In this document: positions 1 to 10,131 of the stretch, in pieces
How positions within the stretch are numbered: the stretch's first letter is position 1
Layout: each line of letters opens with the position of its first letter
NCBI GenBank assembly: GCA_004794655.1
Contig: SMMW01000089.1
Coordinates: 40,001-104,000, forward strand
Reading direction: 5' to 3'
DNA from: Marisa cornuarietis
Taxonomy: Eukaryota; Mollusca; Gastropoda; Architaenioglossa; Ampullariidae
Length of the DNA stretch: 64,000 nucleotides
Translations under genes and position numbers: made by a program
The notes under the pieces: model-generated
What the model was told of the DNA's origin: nothing
Databases searched by the model: none
Seen by the model: the letters and a program-made list of their open reading frames with translations, nothing else

Positions 1-246
1 ACCGTCTAATTTTTTTTTTTACTTAAAATCTCCCTTTTGGTGGATCATGGTTGTTGGATATCTACGAATACCTAAAAAAAGCTCTATAGTCTGGTGGTGG
101 TATTTCCTTGTAAATTCGACTTTAGATGATGTAAAACAAAGAAAAAAAAACGCGAGGAAAGGGCCATATTGGGTAGTTAATTTGTATCAGCGATAAGGTC
201 CCAGTTTGTGTGACAGAATTGTAAATAAAAAAGCTTGACTTTGTAG
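1..246. other. AT-rich stretch, nothing recognised
   Basis: No open frame with family resemblance and no repeat structure seen. It precedes the first copy of a dispersed repeat. Confidence 0.5.
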
Positions 247-1110
247 GGGCATGTTATTGCTATTTAAGTTTAGCCAGAACTGGACTGAGCTGCTCTGTAT
301 GCAAATAGTGAATTTTTTTTAATTGCTCAGCAGTTAATGAGGTAATTTCAAGTAAGACATTATCGATTATTTTCTACTTTAAGGCTATATCTCACCTTCT
401 TTTTTAATCAGTGTCATGTCAAATTCCTAGCACATTGTTGTTAGATTTCACAGTACACCGCCGTGTTTACTATAATTAATTTGGTTACAGCATGTAGAAG
501 GTTATTCTTTTGTATTTTCTCTAGGATATATCGTCCATTGTCTTTCAAAATCTTCTTGTACCATTTTATTAGGTTCGCTGCTTAATATAAATGTATGTTT
601 GCATGTATTTTTTTGTTTGTCCAGTGAAAGAGAGAAATCGACTAATCAAGACAACGGTTTTTTAGGAGGAGCACCGATGCTGCGACACTTGTCATTTTAT
701 TGTGATTTAAAAAAACAGAAAAGTCAGATAAAAATCAGCTATAATTCTTCTTCTTCTTCTTCTTCTTCTTCTTTCTTGTATTCTCTTATCTCCTATTGGA
801 GCATAGGGCCTCTACAGTCGTCTTCCACTTTTCGCCTCCCAGGTCAGGTCTGCTAGTTTGAGTTCTTGCATTAGGCTGCGTCTCCATGTCTGTCTTGGTC
901 GCCCTTGTTTCCTCTTCCCTTGGGGATTCCAGTCCATCGCTTGTCTGGTCATGTTAGAAAGGTCTTTTCGTCAGATAAAAAAGTCAGATAAAAAATCAGC
1001 TATAATTCTGGACCAAACAAAAGCTTGCTTTCTTTTATGAAACTTCATAACAAATAATCTCTTTTTTACTAGTTGGCCACGTTACGATTCATCAGTCTGA
1101 TGTCTCGTTG
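247..1110 (+). repeat. Dispersed repeat, copy 1 (plus orientation)
   Basis: This block resembles the stretch at 1,690-1,960 in the same orientation, and the stretch at 4,030-4,665 in reverse complement. Shared landmarks include 'gttaatgaggta', 'tcaagtaagaca', 'ccagaactggact' and 'caaataatctctttttta'. It has no coding capacity that I can see. A LINE fragment has inserted into it at 749-978. The family is unidentified. Confidence 0.6.
749..978 (-). mobile_element. 5'-truncated LINE 3' end with (GAA)n tail and long TSD
   Basis: On the minus strand this reads as the C-terminus of a LINE reverse transcriptase ORF. It contains 'GKRKQGRPRQTWRRSL' followed by 'LMQELKLADLTWEAKSGRRL', then a stop and a (GAA)n tail, visible on the plus strand as (TTC)n at 745-773. 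This Gly-Lys-Arg/Arg-Pro/Thr-Trp-Arg-Arg ending is typical of RTE/jockey-like LINE ORFs. The insertion is flanked by near-identical 30-bp copies (719-748 and 979-1009) of 'aaaagtcagata...ataattct'. That is a target-site duplication of the size expected from target-primed reverse transcription. The related repeat copy at 1,690-1,960 lacks the insert. Confidence 0.75.
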
Positions 1111-1689
1111 GTTGAAACTATTTTTTTTTACAGACACATATCTGTTGACAGCCGTATATTTTTTTGCTTTATTATTTTTATAAATAAACATCAAGCTACA
1201 TGAACGTACTTGTTAATAGTCGTTTTGTTGCGTTTGTGTCACTCGTCTAGTAGGATATCTTGATATTTGATTTGTTATATTACCACGGATATTATTACGT
1301 TCGTCAGTAATATCATCAGTACCAACAGTAGCATAGGTAGTATATTTATATTATTATCGGTAATAGTAAATAACTGCTAACACATACACACGTATATTCA
1401 CACATTGACTATAAATTTCAGGAACAGTAAGTGCACTGACATCCGTGTTGTGTGATTTTAATAATATCAACAATAGATTTAAAAACAGCAAGAAGAAGCA
1501 AATTTACATAGGTCCTTTCTCCAGCATGAGCCGGACTTGGAGCGTTTGAGCACACCTTAGGGCAGACATTAAATGCACTTTTATAAACACACACACACAC
1601 ACACATGCACACACATGCACACACAGAAATACTCATGGCACCGCAGAGCAAAACATTTATAATATATATATATATATATAGGGAATACA
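1111..1689. repeat. Non-coding stretch with (AC)n and (TA)n microsatellites
   Basis: No gene seen. Interrupted (AC)n lies at about 1,586-1,626 and (TA)n at 1,663-1,680. Short open frames here derive from low-complexity sequence. Confidence 0.6.
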
Positions 1690-1960
1690 GAGAGTTTTAG
1701 CCACCATCAAAGGCAATAACAGAGAGAAACTAAGAAATTATGAGAACGTTCTTTTAGGAGAAGCCTCAATGCATTTGCACAAGAGACATTAGTCTTTTTT
1801 TAAGTTATTTTCAGAATAGCTAAGACACTGTGATTTTTAAAAAAGCAGAAAAATCATTTAAAGACATTAGAGAATTAGCAGCAATACTAGACCAAATTGA
1901 AGATTATTTTAAAAGAAACTTTATACCAAATAATCTCTTTTTATTAGTTTGGCCTCTGAA
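1690..1960 (+). repeat. Dispersed repeat, copy 2 (plus orientation)
   Basis: A diverged partial copy of the block at 600-1,080, sharing 'gaaactttataccaaata' and the 'aatgcatttg...cattagtc' segment. It lacks the LINE insertion and so supplies the empty-site comparison. Confidence 0.55.
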
Positions 1961-2904
1961 GGCTAGTAACTAACTGCGGCTCCAAACCCCTCTCGACAAG
2001 CAGTTCGTTGTCTTTTGATTCCAGGGAAGAATATTTTCAGTTAAAATTCTAGTTCTTTCACGTGTGGTGGGATGTCTAATTTGATTTTCCGCGTTGCATT
2101 CTACTTATCTAACACACACTCAGACTTATAGGACCTTAGAGCGTGTTCTGTCAGGTGCGTTGCTCAACGCGGGTGGTCGCCTCTGTCTTCTGATGTCTGT
2201 TTGTCTAATCGTGTGCCTTTTCTGTTTCATCATATGTGTTCTACGTTTAACAGTCGCCTTCATCTTGGACTTGATGTGAAGTCTACAACAAGCTCTCACA
2301 TACGCAATGAGTGATATCTGCCTGCAGCAGGGGGGAGGGGCCTTTATCCAGCAGATGGCGACATTCTAGACATCGCTATCAACACCACCAAGCGAAAGAG
2401 CGAATGTCGCAGACAGGCAAAAATGGTTCCTGCAAGAGTGTTCACCATCTGCTGTTCACAGAACAAAGACAACGACTCATCCCTTTTTAAATCTCTTTCC
2501 CCAGTATTGCCACGTTCCGATAACTATATAACATGCCTATTGGTGAAAACAATTTCCCTCAAATCAACTAAATGTGTTTATGAATATAAACGGACTAAAA
2601 GAAATAACTGTGTGTACTTCCTGTGAATTTTATTGGTTTTGTACGCAACAGCGTAACAGTGAATCTGTAAATAAATAAATAAAGAAAGAAATAAATAGGT
2701 AGGAGTATATCTGTGTTTGAGTGAACAAGTGTGTCTTTTTGCAAGAGCGAAAGACTTCTTGGCAGATTTTCTGATGTTCAACTACCGCAAGTTTGTCCTA
2801 TATTGACAAAAGTTAAAGAGAGTAAGAAACATAAGGCATTAATATTATTACAGTTATTATTGTTGCCGCATTTTTGTTTATGAAAACTCAATTTTCGGAG
2901 AAAG
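1961..2904. other. Intergenic, nothing recognised
   Basis: Short open frames only, with no domain or splice structure that I can support. Confidence 0.5.
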
Positions 2905-2908
2905 TTTG

Positions 2909-2935
2909 GAAAGAAAGAAAGAAAGAAAGAAAGAA

Positions 2936-3006
<71 letters not shown>
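2909..3006. repeat. (GAAA)n microsatellite
   Basis: About 98 bp of tandem GAAA with one small interruption near 2,935. Confidence 0.95.
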
Positions 3007-3008
<2 letters not shown>

Positions 3009-3573
3009 GTATTTTTATGATAAATGGAAGACTAAAGTACGTATCTGAAATGTGTTAATACTAAAGACAAATCGAGTGAACATGTAGCATGAGGTGAGGA
3101 CACATTAGTTTCTGTTTCAGCCTACACAAAGCTTTATTTCAATCAGTCGACTTATAATACAAGAGAGTATCTCATCGTTACGCTACTGTATTGACTATTT
3201 TTACAATCATCCCTTAGCGCGGGGAATTCATTCACCAACCTGCTATGAAGGTCTATTACCGCGCACGTTCAAAACTCATATTTTTATAGAAAGTAAAACA
3301 GTTCATTTATATTCTTGACAGCTTTAGATATCTGTGATGGCTAGAAATCCATGTGTGTTGATACTGTGTAAGCTGTAGGTTATTGTACTGTTGCCACGTA
3401 CTGCTTTTCAAAGCATAATTTTGTTTACTTAATTCAAGGCGGTGATAGGGCTGCAGACAGCATTTATACTGATGGCATTCACCTTCTCATTATAACTGCA
3501 CTAGTGAGACAAGCAATAATCTCTTTGTTTTTGCAAAGCGCTTTGAGCTTGCCTTGATGGTGTGTAAAGCTCT

Positions 3574-3622
<49 letters not shown>

Positions 3623-4029
3623 TGTGTGTGTTGTGCCGTGGGTAGTCATGTTTGTGTGTGGCGCTATGTAAATTTGCTTCTTCTTGTTATTCTTATTGTG
3701 TAAGTACACAACACAGGTATCAGTACCCCTGCACAATATACACTATACTGTCGACAGTTATATCGGCAATTCCAACAGCTGGTTTATTATATTAATATAA
3801 ATACACTACACGTGTATCACGCACACCTTTTATATGATGTACACTTATTGACTTGCCCATCTAACCACTAATTCATCCCCTCTCCATCTAACACCTTCAT
3901 AACAAAAAGTGTGTTTGCATTCATAAAAGTTGCCGGTACCTTTTCATATATTGACAGTCATTGTGCATGTATGTGGGCATGTGTTAACAGTTATTTACTA
4001 TTATCGATAATAAAATGAATATTTAGAAT
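3007..4029. other. Intergenic with (TG)n tract
   Basis: No gene seen. An interrupted (TG)n tract covers 3,579-3,630 and explains the His/Thr-rich open frame on the minus strand. Confidence 0.55.
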
Positions 4030-4665
4030 TTTCTCTAAAAGAAATGGTTTTAACAAATGAATCTTCAGACTGATGAGCCCTAACATGCCCAACAGTCAAA
4101 ATAGATTATTTGTTATAAAGTTTTTTTTTTAAAGCTTCAGTTTAGTCCAGTGTTCACAATGAATATGGCGACAGTCTAACTTTTTATGAAAATAACTGTT
4201 TTAGTTTTAGTTCCAAACTAAACATTGAAAAAAAACAGCCGACTAATGACCCTTGTACAAATGCATTGATGCTTCTATTAAAAAACAAAAACAAGTTTTT
4301 CTTCATTTGTCGGTTTCTTTCTTTCTATGACACATTATACAAATACATAATAACCAACATTCATATAGTTCAATAGTTCAAGAAGACTTTGAAAGAAAAT
4401 GAAAGATTTCCAATTAAAATGACATAAAATAAGCCATATACATGTAATGACAAAATAATTACAGAAACATGGTGATGTACTGTTAGATCTAAAAACAGTG
4501 CACGTGGAATAAGACAAAACACTATTTAAAAATAGGGTTAGATATAACCTTAAAGTAGGAAATAATTGATAATGTGTCTTACTTGATACTACCTCATTAA
4601 CTTCTGAGCAATAACTATTTGCACACTGAATTTAGTCCAGTTCTGGATCAGCTGAAATAGCAACA
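4030..4665 (-). repeat. Dispersed repeat, copy 3 (inverted relative to copy 1)
   Basis: The reverse complement matches 247-1,110 over several blocks, including 'ccagaactggact', 'gttaatgaggta' and 'tcaagtaagaca', in the same internal order. Copies 1 and 3 therefore form an inverted pair about 3-4 kb apart. Confidence 0.6.
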
Positions 4666-5514
4666 ACACTGGAGGTCGTGGCCGGCAGAATACATCGTCT
4701 GTGTGCCCCTGGAATTCTTGGTCGTTTGGAACCGGCGCCGGACCACTGTCGACCAGTAGTCTTTGCCGCAGCTGTAGTTCGTTGCCTGGGGTAACCGGAG
4801 AAAGCAACAATGCAGGCGAGCTAGGGACAGTGTGCCTTCCCTTCATCTGTGTCGCCATCGTTTGTTGGCTGGGGCAACTGTGCGCGACCAGAGAATTTTC
4901 ACCTGGGTGGACAGTAGTGATCTAGAGCCATTCTGCGACTGTCCACTACGAGCATTCCAGCGGTGTGCAACCTGAGCAGGTACATACCTCCAGGGGATTC
5001 AGGGTAAATAGCTCGCCCTGACAAGGGACTTATCACTGGCTGTGAGGAAAGTTCTCTTTTATATGTATGACATAGGACCTTGTTAGCTGGCCAATCGCCA
5101 TTTTACTTTTGTATATACTTGAAATTTACTGGCCTGATGACAGGTTGTTATATTTAGTATTTGTGTATGCTGGTCTGATTTTATTCAACCTAATTTTTTT
5201 TTCTTTTAAGATTAATAATAATTTTATATCGTTGTACAACTCTGTTGTCATTTGTTGTTTGCGCACGCGAGTGGGAGGAAAGTATTTGTCTGTGGGCGAG
5301 CGGACGTGCGACAATCGGGCGAGACGGCGTGAAAAGGTGAAGTGAAGAGAGCCAGCAGTAGTGTCCCCTTTCCCCCTCGGGCTGTTTAGTCCCAACCTTT
5401 CTCCCCGCAGTTTTGTAACGGACGCACCCTCCATTTCTGATCCGAAAACTTAACGGAGTTTTACAGGAACTATTCGATCGGTCACAATCCTAATATCTAG
5501 AAACTTTCACGCAT
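4666..5514. other. GC-richer unassigned stretch
   Basis: The sequence has more CpG than its surroundings, especially 4,690-4,900 and 5,255-5,430. No convincing protein similarity was seen. An LTR or leader of a decayed element is possible, but I found no paired TG...CA ends or target duplication. Confidence 0.35.
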
Positions 5515-7237
5515 TATGCCTGTCCCAAAAATCACTAGGCCCAGTCAACCCAACACCATAAGACCAGTGGCTCTGACCTCAATCATCATGAAATCACTTA
5601 GGAAAATCGTAAGGAGCGAGTTTATGACTGCTTTTGATCAACATCTTGACCCACTGTAGTGTGCCTACAGACCTGGAAGAGGTGTGGATGATGCTAAGCT
5701 GTTTATTCTAAATACTCTGTACAAACATCTGGAGAAACTCATGCACATGCCAGGCTTCTCTTTGCTGATTTTCTTCTGCTGTTAACACTGTGCAGCCTCA
5801 CTTGTTAGCGGAGAGTCTAGTCTCAGACTTCCCACCAACTAACTCTCTGGATTCTGGACTTTTTAACAAACGGGCAGCAGAGAGTTTCTGTTAATGGTCT
5901 TCTCTCAGATCCTGCACAGGTTCCCCTCAAGGCTGCTGCTTGTCTCCACTCGGTTCATACTCTATACTAACAGTTGTAGAAGCACTAATGATAGGGGCTT
6001 TCTGGAAAAATTTGCAGATGACTCTGCCTTACTGTCACTTCGGTATGATAATGAACATGTTCACAGTGGGTCCTGACTTTGTCCGCTGGTGTGACGAACA
6101 CTTCCTTGTCTTGAATGCCTCAAAGAATAAGGAAATGATCTTCGATGTTTGGATGAACAAGCCTGAGACAGCCATCAGTACTATTCATGATGATGCCATC
6201 GAGGTAGTCAACTCTTGCAAATATTTAGTTAACATCTTCGACAAAAAGCTGAAAAATGGGACATCAACACTAAAATGGTCCTCCGTAAGAGTCAAAAACT
6301 CCTGTACCTCCTACAGAAACTAAACTCTTTCTCTGCCAGCTCTGTCATCCTCAGTCGGTTCTATCAGACTTTATCAAAACTCTAATCACTTTTTTATCTC
6401 CTGGTTCCACAACCTCTCACTGGGGAACAGGAATAGTCTTGTCTCCCTTGTAATATCTGTTCCAAGATCACAGGAATCAGGCAGAGGGATTTGGAAGCTT
6501 TCTGTCATCAGCAAATCGTTAGGCATCTCACATTCTCTCTATTTCTGATCATGTGTTGACATGTGAGTTCTCACTCTTGTCATCCTCTCTATTTCTTATC
6601 ATGTGTTGACATGTGAGTTGTCACTCTTGTCATCCTCTCTATTTCTGATCATGTGTTGACATGTGAGTTGTCACTCTTGTCATCCTCTCTATTTCTGATC
6701 ATGTGTTGACATGTGAGTTCTCACTCTTGTCATCCTCTCTATTTCTGATCATGTGTTGACATGTGAGTTCTCACTCTTGTCATCCTCTCTATTTCTGATC
6801 ATGTGTTGACATGTGAGTTCTCACTCTTGTCATCCTCTCTATTTCTGATCATGTGTTGACTTTTTTGAGTTCTTACTCTTGTCATCCTCTCTATTTCTGA
6901 TCATGTGTTGACATGTGAGTTCTTACTCTTGTCATCCTCTCTATTTCTGATCATGTGTTGACATGTGAGTTCTTACTCTTGTCATCCTCTCTATTTCTGA
7001 TCATGTGTTGACATGTGAGTTCTTACTCTTGTCATCCTCTCTATTTCTGATCATGTGTTGACATGTGAGTTGTCACTCTTGCGGTCTGGCTGTAGGTACG
7101 CGATGCCTGTATGCAAAACCAATCGTCACCGCAGTTCATTCATTCCACGTGCTATTCACCTGATCAACTCTACTGGCCGTGAATTTGTACTAGCCTGGTG
7201 TGACCTAAGGTCACCAACTGTATCTAATGTTGATGGA

Positions 7238-7240
<3 letters not shown>
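5515..7240 (+). mobile_element. Decayed CR1/Rex1-like LINE (RT remnant and 3' tail)
   Basis: Broken reading frames on the plus strand carry reverse-transcriptase motifs in the expected order. 'IRPVALTSIIMKSLRK' is at about 5,560. 'CAYRPGRGVDDAKL' follows at 5,660. 'LWILDFLTNGQQRVSVNG' lies at about 5,840-5,900. 'KFADDSALLSL', the F/YADD active-site region, is at about 6,008-6,040. 'WCDEHFLVLNASKNKEMIFD' is at about 6,090-6,145. The ORF end 'SGCRYAMPVCKTNRH' is at about 7,083-7,127. Several frameshifts and stops make it non-functional. The 3' end runs into a (GT)n tract. A 50-bp minisatellite has expanded between the RT body and the ORF end. Confidence 0.8.
6525..7078 (+). repeat. 50-bp minisatellite inside a LINE
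   Basis: About 11 near-identical copies of a 50-bp unit built from 'catcctctctatttctgatc', 'atgtgttgacatgtgagt' and 'tctcactcttgt'. One copy near 6,860 carries a 'cttttttgag' variant. The last copy runs into the conserved LINE ORF end, so the array amplified a piece of the element itself. Confidence 0.92.

Positions 7241-7299
<59 letters not shown>
7241..7299. repeat. (GT)n microsatellite
   Basis: A perfect dinucleotide tract followed by (GA)n, at the 3' end of the LINE remnant. Confidence 0.95.
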
Positions 7300-7303
<4 letters not shown>

Positions 7304-7329
7304 AGAGAGAGGGGTAACTTATTTTAAAA

Positions 7330-7655
7330 TGTGATGGGAGAGAGAGACAAAAAAGGAGAAAGATGGAAACAGCTTGTGTCGTTTGTCGCCTCTGTTACTG
7401 TCTCTGCTGTTTCAACTTTTCCACGTAGAAAAAAAATGTTAAGATAATTTGTGCTTCCTATATCTGTGTAAACTCTTTTATTTATTAACTTCCGTTATCA
7501 TCATTAATGCACACAACACCATTAATCTACACATTAAAATAGAAATAATAAAAGTGCAGTAATCGTATGTAGTAAAATGTTTAAATGAACATTAACAATA
7601 CTATTTATAAGTTGTATTGCTTTTATTTAAATATCGATTAATTCTTGACAAGACT
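7330..7655. repeat. Downstream flank of unit A, duplicated downstream of unit C
   Basis: Aligns by eye with 33,720-34,060. Shared blocks include 'gagaaagatggaaaca', 'gtgtaaaat/ctctttta' and 'accattaatctacac'. It continues at 9,288 after a 1.6-kb insertion that is absent from the unit C flank. Confidence 0.7.
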
Positions 7656-9287
7656 TAATAATAATAATGTTGGCTTGTATAGCGCCAAATCCTGGCCTGT
7701 GGACAGCTCAAGGCGCTGACGTCAAAAACTAAGATGACGACAAAATGTGGGTGTGTAGCGGCCCATCTCCTCCACGTCACAGGGCAGCGTCACACACAGC
7801 AAGAACACAGTCCTCAGCACAAATATCCAACATGTCATACAAACCGGAATACACTTCATACAACAAATATCACACATGTCATACAAGCCGGAATACACTC
7901 CATACAACAAATATCCAACATGTCATACAAACCGGAATACACTCCATACAACAAATATCCAACATGTCATACAAACCGGAATACACTCCATACAACAAAT
8001 ATCACACATGTCATACAAGCCGGAATACACTCCATACAACAAATATCACACATGTCATACAAGCCGGAATACACTCCATACAACAAATATCACACATGTC
8101 ATACAAGCCGGAATACACTCCATACAACAAATATCCAACATGTCATACAAACCGGAATACACTCCATACAACAAATATCACACATGTCATACAAGCCGGA
8201 ATACACTCCATACAACAAATATCCAACATGTCATACAAGCCGGAATACACTCCATACAACAAATAACATGTCATACAAGCCGGAATACACTCCATACAAC
8301 AAATATCCAACATGTCATACAAACCGGAATACACTCCATACAACAAATATCCAACATGTCATACAAGCCGGAATACACTCCATACAACAAATATCCAACA
8401 TGTCATACAAGCCGGAATACACTCCATACAACAAATATCAAACATGTCATACAAGCCGGAATACACTCCATACAACAAATATCAAACATGTCATACAAGC
8501 CGGAATACACTCCATACAACAAATATCAAACATGTCATACACTTAACAGAAGATGCAACATCCAACAGATGGCACAAGTTTCACTGGAACGCCAGCACAC
8601 GCTCAAGTTCACTGATGAAAACATGAATCCCACACCACCGCGCAAGTCCTGAAGTCCAAATCCAACAAGACAGTATCAAAGGCCATCATCGACTAGCACA
8701 TTGTCCAAGCCAAGTTTCTGAAATACCCTCTTCAGCCGTCTGTCCAGTGCCGGGAAAAGGCTGTCTATCAAGACCGGGTGGATGGGGTCGGATCGCAACA
8801 CCTCTTTCATGGCCCTGCTGAGAACACCATCCCGCAACAGCTGCAGGGTGTTCCAAGTGGACGTCCTCAACATGCAGCAGTCTTGTAGAGGAGCAAGGAT
8901 GGCGACTTCATCATAATACGGGTTGCCGAAACTCAAAATACGACGGACGATACAAAAAACGACAAAAACGACAGAGAGCCATCCCCTCAAGCCAGTTAGG
9001 CGAAGGGACGTCACTCTCTCTGAAGACTTGTGTTTGCTGATCTGGGGCCGGTTGCACAACCCATTTCTAATTTTAAACACTTTAGGTATTAACTCTATTT
9101 AGATAATTAGATTCAAGTGCACACCACAATTTTAGAATTTGTAAAACTAAAACTGCTTTAAGTGAGATCAAATTGTTTAAGTCTGATTTTTCCGTCCTGT
9201 TAGTACAATTTTCTGTATGTTCTTGTGCAATGCATCTAAATGACAGAGAAAAGATTTTGCTTTTTTAGAACAGTTTTAAGGTTAGGA
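7656..9287 (-). mobile_element. 1.6-kb composite insertion with a LINE-type 3' end
   Basis: The homologous flank of unit C lacks this block, so it is an insertion. On the plus strand it begins with (TAA)n and 'tgtatagcgcc ... ggcgct', a terminal stem-loop also seen at the 3' ends of the LINEs at 51.8 and 61.2 kb. This suggests a LINE tail on the minus strand. Most of the middle is a 44-bp satellite. The rest (8,550-9,280) has a 134-residue open frame on the minus strand (8,676-9,080) that I do not recognise. Confidence 0.55.
7822..8540. repeat. 44-bp satellite, about 17 units
   Basis: The unit contains 'catgtcatacaa', 'ccggaatacactccataca' and 'acaaatatc'. About 17 units are present, with G/A and C/A variant sites shared in patches. 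One unit near 8,260 is short by 4 bp. The unit has no stop codon in any plus frame and 44 is not a multiple of three. Long overlapping open frames therefore run through it in every plus frame. Confidence 0.95.
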
Positions 9288-9883
9288 AACTTGTTGTGGA
9301 TCCAGCGCCTGAACAGTTTGCAGAATTAATGTTCGGTAAATGTAAAATTTTGTTTGAATAACCCTAACACAGGAATGCAGTAAAGCTTCACAATATAATA
9401 TAAAATGGACTTTTACATAAAATGCGGATTAGGTCGTCCGTAGTTGTAGACTATAAAGAACATAGTGAAAACAATGTTTGATGCCATCAGTCTCTGTACT
9501 TTAACATCATTTTGAAAAGGAATTTTTGTGTTCATTGTTTTCTTTCTAAGTTACCTACCGTTCACAAAATAAAATGTTGTATCTCACTGCAAATTGACTT
9601 CTCTATATAAAAGATGCACACGCAGTTAATATTTTTAATAAATCAACTTTTTTTATAAATAAACGTTTAAATTTTTAATAACCTTCTAAACTTAAGAAAA
9701 ACAATACAGCAATTTTATTTAAATAACAGAGAACAATCAGCTTCACCAGAGTAGATACAGTGAGTTTACAAACGTAAGTATTGCGAGAACAACAACCTGC
9801 ACTGAGCCAACATCATCAATGAAAGGTGTGGTGTACAGTAGACTGAGGGTGTAATCAGTGAGAGTACAGGAGACCAGGCGGTG
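9288..9883. repeat. 3' flank of unit A (duplicated at unit C)
   Basis: Aligns with 34,070-34,671, including 'aacgtaagtattgcgagaac' and 'ccaacatcatcaatgaaagg'. It probably holds the 3' UTR of unit A. A minus-strand AATAAA occurs near 9,714-9,719, about 165 bp past the stop, but its use is unproven. Confidence 0.6.
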
Positions 9884-10131
9884 TTACACTGATTTGAGTT
9901 TCATTTCACTGAACATGAAGCTTCTCCAGTCATTGTGGGCGGTACGCCAGTTGACGCCGTAATAACCACGGGCCCAGTCCGCCATGTATCGGCCGTTGAG
10001 GTTAGAGTGGTGACACTCGTTGTACCACCAGGCGCCGTGATGCTTAGCGGCACAGTTACCATCAGACCACTTGTCGTTGTCTCGGTCATAGGTTGAGAAA
10101 CTCTGGTCGTTATGATACGCCATGCTGTCAC
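9884..10131 (-). CDS. Unit A exon FReD-4 (terminal, fibrinogen C-terminal lobe)
   Basis: The exon starts after 'tttacag' in phase 1 and ends at a TAA stop. It encodes the C-terminal part of a fibrinogen-related domain. The calcium-site segment 'DQSFSTYDRDND' is followed by a conserved Cys pair in 'NCAAKHHGAWWYNEC' and by 'NLNGRY', the classic ligand-pocket region. It ends '...FSEMKLKSV'. The calcium-binding Asp residues and both Cys are retained, so this exon itself looks undamaged. Confidence 0.9.

Noticed and set aside
4666..5510. CpG-richer block as a promoter or LTR
   Set aside because: No adjacent gene start, paired LTR or target duplication was seen.
7822..8540. CRISPR-like array
   Set aside because: The units are contiguous head-to-tail satellite copies without unique spacers, in a eukaryotic genome.
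7734..8652. 258-270-residue open frames with a 44-residue repeat
   Set aside because: They are explained by a 44-bp satellite that lacks stops in all plus frames. No splice, signal or domain evidence supports a protein.
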